A DNA stretch of 64,000 nucleotides, from contig NZ_JAMQKB010000010.1 of NCBI RefSeq assembly GCF_028416575.1, forward strand, positions 53,960 to 117,959. Direction: 5' to 3'. The position numbers were made by a program, and so were the translations under genes. Under the pieces are notes generated by a model. That model saw only the letters and a list, made by a program, of their open reading frames with translations, was not told the DNA's origin and made no database searches. Positions 19,327-31,367 of the stretch are shown here, one piece after another. Position 1 is the stretch's first letter, and each line of letters opens with the position of its first letter. Source of the stretch: Terrihalobacillus insolitus. GTDB lineage: Bacteria > Bacillota > Bacilli > Bacillales > Amphibacillaceae.

Positions 19327-19456
19327 ATAAGACAGCATATGCGCATCCACACTAAGATTGTTATGATAGACCCTATACCAATTCGATACACATCTACAAT
19401 ATTCCTGCTTTTTCATTGGATCAACTAACTACACGAAATCAGACAGGAAAAAAGAG

Positions 19457-19492
19457 AAAAATCCTTGCCTAAAAAGTTGGACAAGGATTTTT
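19457..19492 (-). terminator. Terminator of pyrG
   Basis: AAAATCCTTG pairs with CAAGGATTTT around a 14-base loop, with flanking A/T runs. Confidence 0.8.
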
Positions 19493-19502
19493 TACTAAAA
19501 TT

Positions 19503-21122
<1,620 letters not shown>

Positions 21123-21208
21123 TCATCCCTCTTTCTATGTTTCATTCCCGTTGTTTATCTTTAAATTGTATCCTTTTTATCCTGTTCGATTGCTTGTCTG
21201 AATCACCT

Positions 21209-21249
21209 GAAAACAAGAAAAGCGCCCCCCGTTCGTTAGGGGAGCGCTA
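21209..21249 (-). terminator. pyrG leader attenuator hairpin (also end of rpoE transcript)
   Basis: On the minus strand AGCGCTCCCC, an eight-base loop, GGGGGGCGCT, then TTTTCTTGTTTT. The 5' arm holds CUCCCC, which can pair with a poly-G 5' extension of the transcript. This is the arrangement of the B. subtilis pyrG attenuator. Confidence 0.8.
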
Positions 21250-21277
21250 TATTTCATGTCATCACGTTTATGGAGCC

Positions 21278-21314
21278 CAAATAAAATATTACTGATATCC
21301 ACCGATAAAGTCAA
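21278..21314 (-). promoter_or_regulatory. pyrG promoter with GGGCTC start (reiterative transcription)
   Basis: TTGACT at 21314-21309, 17-bp spacer, TAATAT at 21291-21286, then seven bases and an initial GGGCTC starting at 21278. An initially transcribed GGGCU is the known requirement for CTP-sensitive G addition in B. subtilis pyrG. Confidence 0.85.
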
Positions 21315-21320
21315 CCCTAT

Positions 21321-21866
21321 TTATTCCTCATCATCATCATCGTCTACATCATCATTCTCATCGGCGCTATCATCGATGTCATCATCGTCATCGCCATATT
21401 CTTCCTCTTTTGAGGTATCGTCATCTGTTTCGAAGTCGTCATCTATCTCATCAAGATCGTCAAAGTCATCATCCACATCTAGAATGTCATCCTCTAGCTC
21501 AAGGTCTTCATCCAAGGATTCCTCATAAACAGGTTCTTTTTTCTTGCGTTTGGCGGCAGCCTTTTTCTTCTTCTTCTTTTTAGGGGCTGCTGTGATTTCT
21601 TCTTCAAATTGTTCAACTGGGTACCAGCGTTTGAGTCCCCACAAATTAGAGCCAACTGTCATGAACTGCCCGTTGATATTTAAATCTGTATAAAACTGTG
21701 CAATATAGTGATCTCTTTGTTCTTTGGTGTAATTTTTAATCGTAGAGATTTGGTCATAAATATCCTGGAAATTTATCGCTTTTTTTTCTTCTGAAAGGAT
21801 TACTTTAGCCAATTCTATCATAGACATTTCTTCAGTTTGAACCTGGTTATACTTTTTCAAGCCCAC
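21321..21866 (-). CDS. rpoE: RNA polymerase delta subunit
   Basis: 181 residues, GTG start behind GGGAGTG. The N-terminal globular domain (residues 1-90) has DHYIAQFYTDLNINGQF and LWGLKRWYPVEQF. A Lys-rich stretch (KKKKKKKAAAKRKKKE) leads into a strongly acidic, disordered Asp/Glu tail. Delta promotes recycling of RNA polymerase and promoter selectivity. It lies just upstream of the pyrG promoter, in the usual Bacillus order. Confidence 0.96.
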   Translation of the reverse strand: MGLKKYNQVQTEEMSMIELAKVILSEEKKAINFQDIYDQISTIKNYTKEQRDHYIAQFYTDLNINGQFMTVGSNLWGLKRWYPVEQFEEEITAAPKKKKKKKAAAKRKKKEPVYEESLDEDLELEDDILDVDDDFDDLDEIDDDFETDDDTSKEEEYGDDDDDIDDSADENDDVDDDDDEE

Positions 21867-22169
21867 GGTCTAGCACTCCCTTTATGTAAAAATAATGATT
21901 ATATGTATATTCATATGTTGATTGTTGATGTGAAGCCTTTAAATGTGTGTTGAAAATACGGCGAATTAGATTTAATTTGTAAATCCTCCAATACATTATA
22001 TTGTTACCAATACTAAATTGCAATACAAGAGTAAGTTAATGAAAAAATGAGTAACCATATAAGCATAACCAAAAAAGATCGCACCATACATTCTATACTT
22101 GAATGATCATGCGATCTTAGTCAAAGCGAACTCGACCTACGCTTCGCTTAGAGGTGGGGGCCTAAAACC
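21867..22169. other. Gap with terminator and family C repeat fragment
   Basis: Contains a hairpin (AAGATCGCA with TGCGATCTT, 22074-22118) likely ending the C39 peptidase transcript. A fragment of repeat family C follows (22120-22168: GCGAACTCGACC, then CTACGCTTCGCTTAGAGGTGGG). No gene seen. Confidence 0.6.
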
Positions 22170-23018
22170 CTAATTATAACTCACTGCTTGTTTGCCAAAT
22201 TGTTCCCAGCCTGCGACAAAGTTATTTCTAGAAGACTTTCGATTTTTTTGATTGGCTAATGCATCGTTAAAATAAATATAATCTTCATCGTATCCAGTAA
22301 TTAAAACGGAATGCATTTTGTAAGTGATTTTAACTTTACCTGTTGGCGTGTTCCATGTTCTCCAGTAACTTTCAGGGAGACGCTTGAACAAACTTGTGTT
22401 CACAACCCAAACCGGCTTTCCTTTATCGACCTGATTTAACACAGCATCGAAATTATTTCCGGATAAGTTTATGACGCGCTCTCCTAAATATTCTCTTGCT
22501 AAATCAGCTATTGGCCCATTATAAACACCATATCCTGGCTTATCAAACGTGTACATATTCCCAACAAAGCCCGTATTTGGATTTCCGAAATATACCTGCC
22601 CGTTTTTCTTAGAATAAGGGGTTGGATCTTTTCTTACTTCCTCTGCTAATGTCATCTTACTCACTTCTATCCTTGCTTGCCCTAGCATCATTGCCAGTGT
22701 CGCCACCTCGCAGCCTCGTGGTAATTCTGGCATTTGGGCAATTAGCGGTGCATCAATTAGATCTGTTGTTTCTTGTTGTTTCTTTTCCTTTGATTCTCGT
22801 TCCCTCTCCATTATGTACCCTATTCCCTCAAATGAATTATCCGTTTTTACATATGAATCTGTTGGCGGACCCTTTTCTTCTTCCTGTTTGGTTACCACAG
22901 AGGGTGGGTCTTCTTGTTTCGTTTCCTTTTGATCGGCGTTTGTCTCGGTTTCAATCGAACTACAACCTGCGACCGCAAATAGAAACGTCATTCCTAATAG
23001 TTGGTTTCGTATCCCCAT
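22170..23018 (-). CDS. C39-like cysteine peptidase lipoprotein
   Basis: 282 residues. The signal peptide ends in a lipobox (FAVAGCSS), so it should be anchored outside the membrane. A charged Glu/Lys linker (about 25-85) precedes a papain-like C39_2 domain: catalytic Cys in PELPRGCEVATLAMML, His in KMHSVLITGYD, Asp/Asn region in YIYFNDAL. Such proteins are often called C39 family peptidases; a substrate is not known. It stands between rpoE and icmF and is not part of either operon. Confidence 0.85.
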   Translation of the reverse strand: MGIRNQLLGMTFLFAVAGCSSIETETNADQKETKQEDPPSVVTKQEEEKGPPTDSYVKTDNSFEGIGYIMERERESKEKKQQETTDLIDAPLIAQMPELPRGCEVATLAMMLGQARIEVSKMTLAEEVRKDPTPYSKKNGQVYFGNPNTGFVGNMYTFDKPGYGVYNGPIADLAREYLGERVINLSGNNFDAVLNQVDKGKPVWVVNTSLFKRLPESYWRTWNTPTGKVKITYKMHSVLITGYDEDYIYFNDALANQKNRKSSRNNFVAGWEQFGKQAVSYN

Positions 23019-23199
23019 TCGAATCCCCCTAAGATTAAAAATATTACAATCTTTTTACAATGTATACCTATTATGTCATATAATATAGTAGTTTAGTAGG
23101 TTTTTAATACAAAAAAATGTAAAATCACACAAAAAGGCATCAGCTAAGTAGAGGCACTCTTTTTTATCCATACTTTGCTGATACCGTTTTTATGACTCT

Positions 23200-26100
23200 T
23201 TACATATTTCGGCGGTATTGACCGCCAACTTCATAAAGTGCATTTGTGATTTGTCCTAGACTGGCAACCTTCACCGTTTCGATCAATTCCGCAAAAATGT
23301 TTCCACCCGATGCAGCAACTTCTTTTAGACGTTTCAGCGCAATTTCTGCTTGATTTGCATTGGCTTTCTGGAACTTACGAAGCTCGGTAATTTGGTGTTC
23401 CTTTTCATCCTTAGACGCCCTGGCAATCTCCATTGAATCAATTTGATCACTGGATGGCGGATTTGGGTTCAAGTACGTATTCACGCCAACGATCGGTAGC
23501 TCCCCAGAATGTTTTTTTCCTTCATAATATAAAGATTCTTCTTGGATTTTGCCACGTTGATATTGACGTTCCATTGCACCTAATACACCACCACGATCAT
23601 TCATTTGCTCGAATTCTTGTAAAACCGCTTCTTCGACCATATCGGTTAATTGTTCGACAATATAAGATCCTTGTAGTGAGTTTTCATTTTTTGTTAAACC
23701 GAATTCCTTGTTAATGATCATCTGAATGGCCATTGCGCGTCTTACCGATTCCTCTGTCGGTGTCGTAATCGCTTCATCATACGAGTTCGTGTGTAGGGAA
23801 TTACAGTTATCTTGAATGGCAATCAATGCCTGTAACGTCGTGCGAATATCATTAAAATCAATTTCTTGAGCGTGTAACGACCTTCCGGATGTTTGAATGT
23901 GGTATTTCAGTTTTTGGCTGCGTTCATTTGCACCGTATTTATTGCGCATGACGATTGCCCAAATCCTTCGTGCAACCCGCCCAATAACCGTATATTCAGG
24001 ATCGAGTCCGTTCGAAAAGAAGAAAGATAGATTTGGTGCAAATTTATTAATATCCATTCCCCTACTTAAATAATATTCAACGTAGGTAAACCCATTCGCT
24101 AGTGTAAAGGCAAGCTGAGTGATTGGATTAGCACCCGCTTCTGCAATGTGATAGCCAGAAATCGATACAGAATAATAGTTGCGCACATTGTGATCAATAA
24201 AGTACTGTTGGATGTCGCCCATCATTCTAAGAGCGAATTCGGTTGAGAAAATACATGTATTTTGACCTTGATCCTCTTTTAAAATATCCGCTTGAACCGT
24301 TCCTCTTACAACAGCAATGGTTTTGTTTTTTATCTCTTGTTGTTCATCATCGTTCGGTTCTCTGTTCTTTTCTTGCTTGAATTTTTCAATTTGCTGGTCA
24401 ATGGCCGTATTAAAATACATCGCTAAAATAATTGGTGCAGGTCCGTTAATGGTCATGGAGACAGAAGTTAATGGATCTGTTAAATCAAAGCCATCGTATA
24501 GCTTTTTCATGTCATCCAATGTGCAAATGCTCACACCACTTTCTCCGACCTTCCCGTAAATATCAGGGCGTTCGTCAGGGTCTTCCCCGTAAAGGGTGAC
24601 AGAGTCAAAAGCAGTACTGAGTCTTTTGGCAGCATCCCCTTTTGATAAATAATGAAAGCGGCGATTGGTTCGCTCTGGTGTCCCCTCTCCTGCAAACTGA
24701 CGGGTTGGATCCTCGCCTTTCCTCTTAAACGGAAAAACGCCTGCTGTAAACGGAAATGCGCCTGGGACATTTTCCTTTAGCAACCAAACTAACCGATCCC
24801 CCCAATCATGGTAGGAAGGGAATGCCACCTTAGGTATTTTAAGACCAGAAAGGCTTTCTGTTTTAATGTCCATTGTGATCTCTTTGTCGCGCACTTTAAA
24901 GGTCAGTTCGTCCTTGTTATACGCTTCTTTCGTCTCATCCCATTTTTGTAGTAGCTGTTTCGGTTCTTGATCTAATTGGTCTTCATATTGAGCAACATAT
25001 TTTGCTAATTCGGTTTTCGCTTCCTCGTGCTCAACCGTTTCCAATGTTCCTTGTAGTTGATAAAGTTTACGTGCCACTTCCCCTTGTTCTTCCGCTTTTT
25101 TGTGATAGTTACGAACATAACTGGCGATATCTCTTAAATAGTGGCGCCTTTCATTTGGAATGATCACATTTTGTTTCTCGACCTGGGCCGAGCGATTAAA
25201 TGGTGTCGTTTCTTGCCATCCATATCCCTCGTTCAACTTATCGACTAAGGCGGCAAATAAAGCATTCGTTCCGGCATCGTTAAACTGGCTTGCAATTGTT
25301 CCATACACTGGAAAATTTGTTTGATCTTGATGGAAAAGCATATGACTCCGTTCGTATTGCTTTCGAACTTGATTCATTGCATCCTCAGAGCCTTTCTGCT
25401 CAAATTTATTAATGACGATAAAATCGGCAAAATCGATCATATCAATCTTTTCGAGCTGTGACGGGGCCCCGAATTCGGCTGTCATCACATACATCGACAA
25501 ATCACAAATATCGGTAATCGCCGCATCTCCTTGGCCGATTCCACTTGTTTCAATAATAATAAAATCATACCCTGCAAGTTTAACAACTTGGATCGCTTCT
25601 TGAATCGATTTGGAAAGCTCACTTCGAGAATCTCTCGTTGCTAAAGAACGCATATAGACACGATCCGAAAAGATAGCATTCATCCGTATTCGATCCCCTA
25701 GAAGGGCTCCACCTGTTTTCTTTTTCGTTGGATCTACAGATAATATTGCGACTTTTTTGTCAGGGATCTCATTAATGAACCTGCGAATCAGCTCATCTGT
25801 AAGGGAACTTTTCCCTGCACCACCTGTTCCTGTGATCCCGAGAACTGGTATCGTTTTTTTTGCTTGAGTGGAAGGTAAAGCACTCAATGCCGACTCATCT
25901 TCCTTGCTATTTTCAACATAGCTTATCATACGGGCGATCGCTTGTGGCTGTCCCTGCTTTACTTTTTCTATATCTGCATCTGGTTGAAATGGTGGTAAAT
26001 AGTCACAGTCCTTCAGCATTTGGTTAATCATACCTTGAAGCCCGAACGAACGACCATCTTCCGGCGAAAAGATCCGAGCTACGCCATATTCGTGGAGTTC

Positions 26101-26433
26101 TCGTATTTCTTTCGGGATAATAACACCCCCACCCCCACCGTATACACGGATATGGGATGCTCCTTTTTCTTTCAATAAATCGATCATATATTTGAAGTAC
26201 TCGACATGCCCCCCCTGATAGGAAGAAATCGCAATCCCCTGGGCATCTTCTTGAATGGCTGCGTTCACTATTTCATCGACGGAACGATTGTGTCCAAGAT
26301 GAACAACTTCTGCTCCACTTGCTTGTAAAATTCTTCTCATAATATTAATCGACGCATCGTGTCCATCAAACAGACTAGATGCAGTCACAAACCGAACTGG
26401 ATGTGTTGGCTTGTATTGTTCTATTTCCTCCAT
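23200..26433 (-). CDS. icmF: Fused isobutyryl-CoA mutase IcmF
   Basis: Adenosylcobalamin-dependent interconversion of isobutyryl-CoA and n-butyryl-CoA (some also act on isovaleryl/pivalyl-CoA). About 1077 residues from the ATG at 26433, behind GGAGGG. Order: B12-binding domain (about 10-150, [11 protein letters not shown] and VYGGGGGVI), MeaI-type GTPase chaperone (about 190-430, Walker [15 protein letters not shown] and [17 protein letters not shown]), then the mutase TIM barrel (from ~540, [20 protein letters not shown] and [14 protein letters not shown]). Last gene of the acyl-CoA degradation operon, so it likely feeds branched-chain acyl-CoA into beta-oxidation. Confidence 0.95.
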   Translation of the reverse strand: MEEIEQYKPTHPVRFVTASSLFDGHDASINIMRRILQASGAEVVHLGHNRSVDEIVNAAIQEDAQGIAISSYQGGHVEYFKYMIDLLKEKGASHIRVYGGGGGVIIPKEIRELHEYGVARIFSPEDGRSFGLQGMINQMLKDCDYLPPFQPDADIEKVKQGQPQAIARMISYVENSKEDESALSALPSTQAKKTIPVLGITGTGGAGKSSLTDELIRRFINEIPDKKVAILSVDPTKKKTGGALLGDRIRMNAIFSDRVYMRSLATRDSRSELSKSIQEAIQVVKLAGYDFIIIETSGIGQGDAAITDICDLSMYVMTAEFGAPSQLEKIDMIDFADFIVINKFEQKGSEDAMNQVRKQYERSHMLFHQDQTNFPVYGTIASQFNDAGTNALFAALVDKLNEGYGWQETTPFNRSAQVEKQNVIIPNERRHYLRDIASYVRNYHKKAEEQGEVARKLYQLQGTLETVEHEEAKTELAKYVAQYEDQLDQEPKQLLQKWDETKEAYNKDELTFKVRDKEITMDIKTESLSGLKIPKVAFPSYHDWGDRLVWLLKENVPGAFPFTAGVFPFKRKGEDPTRQFAGEGTPERTNRRFHYLSKGDAAKRLSTAFDSVTLYGEDPDERPDIYGKVGESGVSICTLDDMKKLYDGFDLTDPLTSVSMTINGPAPIILAMYFNTAIDQQIEKFKQEKNREPNDDEQQEIKNKTIAVVRGTVQADILKEDQGQNTCIFSTEFALRMMGDIQQYFIDHNVRNYYSVSISGYHIAEAGANPITQLAFTLANGFTYVEYYLSRGMDINKFAPNLSFFFSNGLDPEYTVIGRVARRIWAIVMRNKYGANERSQKLKYHIQTSGRSLHAQEIDFNDIRTTLQALIAIQDNCNSLHTNSYDEAITTPTEESVRRAMAIQMIINKEFGLTKNENSLQGSYIVEQLTDMVEEAVLQEFEQMNDRGGVLGAMERQYQRGKIQEESLYYEGKKHSGELPIVGVNTYLNPNPPSSDQIDSMEIARASKDEKEHQITELRKFQKANANQAEIALKRLKEVAASGGNIFAELIETVKVASLGQITNALYEVGGQYRRNM

Positions 26434-26451
26434 TTTCTTCCCTCCAATCAA

Positions 26452-27081
26452 TTACGCTTGCAAATTCCCAACTTCTTGAACGCTCTTTAAAAAGTAATGA
26501 ACCTGTCGATCGATATACGTATCTAGTGTAAATTCCTTTTGGAGCATCCATCTCCGGAAACTCCACATTTGTCCTTGCACAAATATGTTGTTGGCCAGGA
26601 GTGACACGTCTTCCTTGCTTAGTGTGTATGGGAGGCTATTCGCTATCACACGCTCTAGCATGGCAACCATCCCTTTTTCTTTTTGGAGGACATACTCTTT
26701 TGCATCCTTTGGCAATGATTTAACTTCTTGATACATCACCATCACCTCATCCTGCATGTCGTCCACCAATTGAAAATAACTTCGAACAGCATCCACTAAG
26801 CTACTGATGCTTGCTGTCTCTGTATCAAATAGTGCTTCCATCCGTTCCTTTACTCGCATATAGATGGAGTCTACTACTAAAAAAAGGACGTCCTCCTTCG
26901 TTCGAATATATTCGTATAAGGTTCCAATGCTGAAGCCTGATGCCTTCGCAATTTCTCTTGTTGTCGTTCGGTGAAATCCTTTTTCTATAAATAAGGTGAC
27001 AGCACCTTTAATCATTTGGTCACGCCGTAATTGAATGAGTTCCTGGTCTTTGACGGAAGAAGCTACTTTTTTATTTGGCAT
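26452..27081 (-). CDS. TetR/AcrR family regulator of the acyl-CoA operon
   Basis: 209 residues. The N-terminal TetR DNA-binding domain is clear (MIKGAVTLFIEKGFHRTTTREIAKASGFSIGTLYEYIRTKED by segments within residues 20-65). The C-terminal ligand domain is helical. Its ATG directly follows the stop of meaB and its stop is 18 bp before icmF, so it is inside the operon it probably controls. The ligand is expected to be an acyl-CoA, as for FadR of Bacillus; this is inference from context. A palindrome in the operon promoter is a candidate site. Confidence 0.85.
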   Translation of the reverse strand: MPNKKVASSVKDQELIQLRRDQMIKGAVTLFIEKGFHRTTTREIAKASGFSIGTLYEYIRTKEDVLFLVVDSIYMRVKERMEALFDTETASISSLVDAVRSYFQLVDDMQDEVMVMYQEVKSLPKDAKEYVLQKEKGMVAMLERVIANSLPYTLSKEDVSLLANNIFVQGQMWSFRRWMLQKEFTLDTYIDRQVHYFLKSVQEVGNLQA

Positions 27082-28026
27082 TTATTTGTCTCCTTCCTGT
27101 TTCCATTTTTCATACCAATTTGCAGCAAGTAAATATGGATCCTTGTACTTTACCTGATCGATCGTATACTCCTTTTCAAACCCATCTAGAAATCGGGCTA
27201 CATCTCGCCACATTTCCTCCCGAATTAATTCTTGTACTTCCAGCTTGAACTGCTCTTGGCGTTTTTGATCACCTTGGTCTGTATTGTACAAATACGTGTG
27301 GTGTTCCTTGAGGTGATCCCACATCTCTTCCACTCCCACATTATCGGTGGAAATCGTCGTTACGATTGGTGGAATATGGCCTTCTTCTTTTTTCGTAATC
27401 ATCATAAAATCCTTTAATAAGATTTTAAGTTTTTCCACGCCAGGTAGATCTGCCTTGTTAATGATAAAAATGTCGGCAATTTCCATAATACCTGCTTTAA
27501 ACACTTGAAGGACATCCCCACTATTTGGTGTCAATACAAGTGCTGTTGTGTCGACCACCTTCATAATGTCTAGCTCGGATTGACCTACACCAACCGTCTC
27601 GACTAAGACGACATCAAACCCGTATGCATCACAAATTCGGATTGCATCCTTTGTCGCTCGAGCCAGACCACCAAGACTACCTCTTGTTGCCATACTTCGA
27701 ATGTAAACACCAGGATCGGTGAAGTGTTGGTTCATCCGGACGCGGTCGCCAAGCAATGCACCACCACTGAATGGACTCGTTGGATCAACAGCAATTACGG
27801 CAATCGTCAGGCCTTTGTTCCGAACGTGTGTGATTAACCGATTAACGAGAGAGCTTTTTCCTGCACCAGGTGACCCTGTGATCCCGATATAGTGTGCATT
27901 ATTTTTTATCGAAAAAACATCACTAAGTAACTCCAATTTCTCAGGATGATCATTTTCTACCATGGTAATGGCTTTTGCAAGTGCTCGTATATCTTTGTTT
28001 TGAATTCGTTCGGCTAATGGGTGCAT
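27082..28026 (-). CDS. meaB: MeaB/ArgK-family G-protein chaperone
   Basis: 314 residues. P-loop GTPase with Walker A (GITGSPGAGKSSLVNRL), switch region ([20 protein letters not shown]), DVVLVETVGVGQSE and the NKAD specificity motif. Protects and loads acyl-CoA mutases with adenosylcobalamin. It is notable that IcmF, in the same operon, already contains its own G-domain; a separate methylmalonyl-CoA mutase elsewhere in the genome may be the client. Confidence 0.92.
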   Translation of the reverse strand: MHPLAERIQNKDIRALAKAITMVENDHPEKLELLSDVFSIKNNAHYIGITGSPGAGKSSLVNRLITHVRNKGLTIAVIAVDPTSPFSGGALLGDRVRMNQHFTDPGVYIRSMATRGSLGGLARATKDAIRICDAYGFDVVLVETVGVGQSELDIMKVVDTTALVLTPNSGDVLQVFKAGIMEIADIFIINKADLPGVEKLKILLKDFMMITKKEEGHIPPIVTTISTDNVGVEEMWDHLKEHHTYLYNTDQGDQKRQEQFKLEVQELIREEMWRDVARFLDGFEKEYTIDQVKYKDPYLLAANWYEKWKQEGDK

Positions 28027-28047
28027 GTTCCATTCATCCTTTGTTCG

Positions 28048-29190
28048 CTATTCCTTCGTTAACATCCGGCCAATGACGAGCCGCTGAATTTCGTTTGTTC
28101 CTTCATAAATCTGTGTTATTTTCGCATCTCTCATATAGCGTTCAACTGGGTAGTCTTTCGTATATCCATAACCACCAAAAACTTGAACGGCTTCTACAGT
28201 TACACGCATAGCGGTGTCTCCTGCAAAAAGCTTTGACATCGCAGAAGCTTTGCCGTATGGGAGACCCTCTGACTCTAACCATGCAGCTTGATACGTAAGC
28301 AAACGCGATGCTTCTATTTCGGTTGCCATATCTGCTAATTTAAACGAAATGCCCTGGTTTTGTGCGATTGGCTTACCGAACTGCTCTCGTTCCTTTGCAT
28401 AGTCAACTGCTGCATCTAATGCGCCTTGGGCAATCCCAAGCGCTTGAGCAGCAATACCGTTGCGACCACCATCAAGTGTGGTCATAGCAATTTTAAAGCC
28501 CTCTCCTTCTTCCCCTAATCGATTGGCGACTGGTACTTTACAATTCTCAAAAATCAATTCTGTTGTAGGGGACGAACGAATACCTAACTTCTTTTCCTTT
28601 TTCCCAAACGTAAAGCCTTCTGTTCCTTTTTCTACAACAAACGCGGTAATTCCTTTATGCTTGGCATCTTGATCTGTTTTTGCAAAAACAACATATACGT
28701 CTGCTACCCCACCATTTGTAATCCATACTTTACTACCGTTAAGTACGTAATGGTCACCATCAAGCTTTGCTGTTGTTCGCATCGATGAAACATCACTTCC
28801 CGCACCAGGCTCAGATAGCGCATAGGCACCAAGTTTTTCACCTGTTGCCAATTGGGTGAGGAAGGTTTGTTTTTGCTCCTCTGATCCATATTTAAAAATC
28901 GGCCAGCTTGCAAGTGACAGGTGTGCGGACAACGTCACCCCTGTTGATGCACAAACACGCGAAAGCTCTTCTATAGCAATGACATAACTTACATAGTCGG
29001 CTCCGATCCCTCCATATTCCTCTGGCCACGGAATTCCTGTTAGGCCAAGTTCCGCCATTTTGTCAAAAATAGCACGGTCAAAGCGCTCCTCTTCATCGCG
29101 CTCAGCAGCAGTCGGCTCCACCTCTTTTTTGGCAAAGTCTCGTACTACCTTTTGCAGCATTTTCTGTTCATCTGTAAGTTTAAAATTCAC
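28048..29190 (-). CDS. acdA: Acyl-CoA dehydrogenase (AcdA-like)
   Basis: 380 residues, flavoenzyme making the trans-2,3 double bond in acyl-CoA. Seen: [18 protein letters not shown] (FAD/substrate), [53 protein letters not shown] and IYEGTNEIQ with the catalytic Glu. Short- or branched-chain preference is likely from the operon but not proven. It lies 21 bp from the upstream paralogue. Confidence 0.93.
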   Translation of the reverse strand: MNFKLTDEQKMLQKVVRDFAKKEVEPTAAERDEEERFDRAIFDKMAELGLTGIPWPEEYGGIGADYVSYVIAIEELSRVCASTGVTLSAHLSLASWPIFKYGSEEQKQTFLTQLATGEKLGAYALSEPGAGSDVSSMRTTAKLDGDHYVLNGSKVWITNGGVADVYVVFAKTDQDAKHKGITAFVVEKGTEGFTFGKKEKKLGIRSSPTTELIFENCKVPVANRLGEEGEGFKIAMTTLDGGRNGIAAQALGIAQGALDAAVDYAKEREQFGKPIAQNQGISFKLADMATEIEASRLLTYQAAWLESEGLPYGKASAMSKLFAGDTAMRVTVEAVQVFGGYGYTKDYPVERYMRDAKITQIYEGTNEIQRLVIGRMLTKE

Positions 29191-29211
29191 GCTCGATTCC
29201 TCCTTGAATTC

Positions 29212-30354
29212 CTACTCCTTTAATAAATGTTTCGCGACGACCATGTGTTGAATTTCGCTCGTTCCTTCATAAATTTGTGTAATCTTGGCGTCACGAAAAA
29301 ATCGTTCAACTGGATAGTCCTCTGTATAGCCATAGCCTCCATAAATTTGCACTGCTTCAATGGCTGCCTTCATCGCTGCTTTTGAAGCATATAGTTTTGC
29401 CATCGATGTTTCTTTTCCACAAGCAATACCGCGCGCACGTAGTGATGCAGCATGATAGGTTAGTAGTTTTGCTGCCTCGACCTCGGTAGCTATGTCTGCT
29501 AGCTTAAAAGATATTCCTTGCTGATTGGCAATTGCTTTACCGAATTGGTGCCGTTCTTTTGCGTACCTTACTGCATATTCTAAAGCTGCCTCGGCAATGC
29601 CTAGTGCTTGGGCCGCAATTCCGATTCGCCCAAAATCCAGGTTGGCCATCGCAATTTTAAAGCCGTCTCCTTCTTTGCCTAGTAATTGTGATGTGGGAAT
29701 GGCACATTGGTCAAAGGTGAGTGGAACTGTATTGGAACCGTGCAAGCCCATCTTTTTTTCTTTTTTACCTACGACAAGCCCCGGAGTATTTTTTTCGATA
29801 ATAAAGGCACTAACACCCTTCGATCCCTTTTCTTCACTTGTCCGAGCGAATACGATGTACGTATCTGCTACTCCACCATTCGTTATAAATAGCTTTGATC
29901 CAGTTAGGATATAACGATCGCCATCTTTTTTCGCCCGTGTTTTTAAACTCGCCGCATCCGATCCTGCACCTGGTTCTGTTAAGGCAAATGCACCTAAGTA
30001 TTCTCCAGAAGCAAGCTTTGGAATGTAGTGATTCTTTTGCTCCTCTGTCCCAAAATATAAAATCGGGTTCGTACCTACGGAAGTATGGACGGACAAAATA
30101 ACCCCGACTGTTGCGCTTACTTTTGACAATTCATGGAGGGCTATGATGTAGGATGTGTAGTCCATTCCTGCTCCCCCGTATTGTTCGGAAATTGGAATCC
30201 CCATTAAGCCGAGTTCTCCCATTTTTTTGACAACTTCAGTTGGGAAGCGATCTTCTTTTTCCATACGAGGAATTTCTTTGGCCACTTCTTTTTCTGCAAA
30301 GTCCCGAACCATCTTTCGCATCATTTCTTGCTCGTCTGTAAATAATAGGTTCAT
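29212..30354 (-). CDS. mmgC: Acyl-CoA dehydrogenase (MmgC-like)
   Basis: 380 residues, second acyl-CoA dehydrogenase, paralogous to its neighbour along the full length. Motifs: [79 protein letters not shown] (catalytic Glu). Two copies in a row suggest different chain lengths or branching. Electrons should go through ETF to FadF, the first gene product of the operon. Confidence 0.92.
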   Translation of the reverse strand: MNLLFTDEQEMMRKMVRDFAEKEVAKEIPRMEKEDRFPTEVVKKMGELGLMGIPISEQYGGAGMDYTSYIIALHELSKVSATVGVILSVHTSVGTNPILYFGTEEQKNHYIPKLASGEYLGAFALTEPGAGSDAASLKTRAKKDGDRYILTGSKLFITNGGVADTYIVFARTSEEKGSKGVSAFIIEKNTPGLVVGKKEKKMGLHGSNTVPLTFDQCAIPTSQLLGKEGDGFKIAMANLDFGRIGIAAQALGIAEAALEYAVRYAKERHQFGKAIANQQGISFKLADIATEVEAAKLLTYHAASLRARGIACGKETSMAKLYASKAAMKAAIEAVQIYGGYGYTEDYPVERFFRDAKITQIYEGTSEIQHMVVAKHLLKE

Positions 30355-30368
30355 AGGCTTAGACTCCT

Positions 30369-31220
30369 TTATTGATATACATAAAATCCGCGACCTGTTT
30401 TCTTCCCTAACCAGCCAGCTTTTACGTACTTACGCAGCAATGGACATGGACGATACTTACTATCTCCAAAGCCTTCGTATAGAACTTCCATAATGTAAAG
30501 ACAGGTATCCAGCCCAATAAAATCAGCTAGTGTGAGTGGCCCCATTGGGTGATTCATGCCTAGCTTCATTACCGTATCAATATCCTCAGGGCTTGCTACC
30601 CCTTCATATACGGCAAAAATCGCTTCGTTAATCATTGGCATCAAAATTCGGTTCGCTGCAAAACCAGGAAAATCGTTGACTTCTACTGGTGTTTTGGCTA
30701 ATTCCTTTGTCATCGATTCGATCGCTTTAAATGTTTCGTCGCTCGTTTGAAGACCACGGATAATTTCAACCAGCTTCATTACTGGCACAGGGTTCATAAA
30801 GTGCATCCCGATCACTTGCTCTGGACGATTCGTTGTCGCCGCTATCTCGGTTATCGGCAAGGATGAGGTGTTTGTTGCTAAAATGGCGTGGGTAGGAACA
30901 ATTTTGTCTAATTGAGCAAATAATGTTGACTTTATTTCCATGTTTTCAACAGCTGCTTCTATTACAAGATCTCGATCAGCAGCATCGTTTATACTTGCTG
31001 CAGCTTGGAGGTTCTCAAGGGTGGCGGCTTTATCCGCTTCTGTGGTCCGTTGTTTGTCTACCGCCCTTGTTAACCTTTGTTTGATGCCTTCTAATCCTTT
31101 CTCTAACGCTTTATCTGAGACGTCATAAAGCAAAACGTTAAAACCAGCTTGGGCACATACTTGGGCAATTCCTGCTCCCATTTGGCCTGCGCCGATTACC
31201 ATTACCTTTTTAATACTCAT
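30369..31220 (-). CDS. hbd: 3-hydroxybutyryl-CoA dehydrogenase
   Basis: 283 residues from the ATG at 31220 ([15 protein letters not shown]), behind GAAAGGAG; the frame runs 63 bases further upstream without a site. Rossmann NAD site is [19 protein letters not shown]. Catalytic region is [16 protein letters not shown] and [17 protein letters not shown], and the C-terminal domain has [17 protein letters not shown]. Oxidises 3-hydroxyacyl-CoA in the same pathway as the flanking genes (B. subtilis mmgB). Confidence 0.95.
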   Translation of the reverse strand: MSIKKVMVIGAGQMGAGIAQVCAQAGFNVLLYDVSDKALEKGLEGIKQRLTRAVDKQRTTEADKAATLENLQAAASINDAADRDLVIEAAVENMEIKSTLFAQLDKIVPTHAILATNTSSLPITEIAATTNRPEQVIGMHFMNPVPVMKLVEIIRGLQTSDETFKAIESMTKELAKTPVEVNDFPGFAANRILMPMINEAIFAVYEGVASPEDIDTVMKLGMNHPMGPLTLADFIGLDTCLYIMEVLYEGFGDSKYRPCPLLRKYVKAGWLGKKTGRGFYVYQ

Positions 31221-31367
31221 CTTAATGCTCCTTTCACTTGTGGATCTGCGCTTTAGAAAATACGTTCGAAGTGTGGTTTGCATTCGACTTTCGGTGGGCG
31301 CTCGACTATTACAGCGGTATACTCTGCTTTTGTCGCAATACGCTTAGAGCTCCCGTTGCAAATATGC

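Noticed and set aside
21256..21528. Ser-rich plus-strand frame
   Set aside because: It is the complement of the Asp/Glu-coding tail of rpoE.
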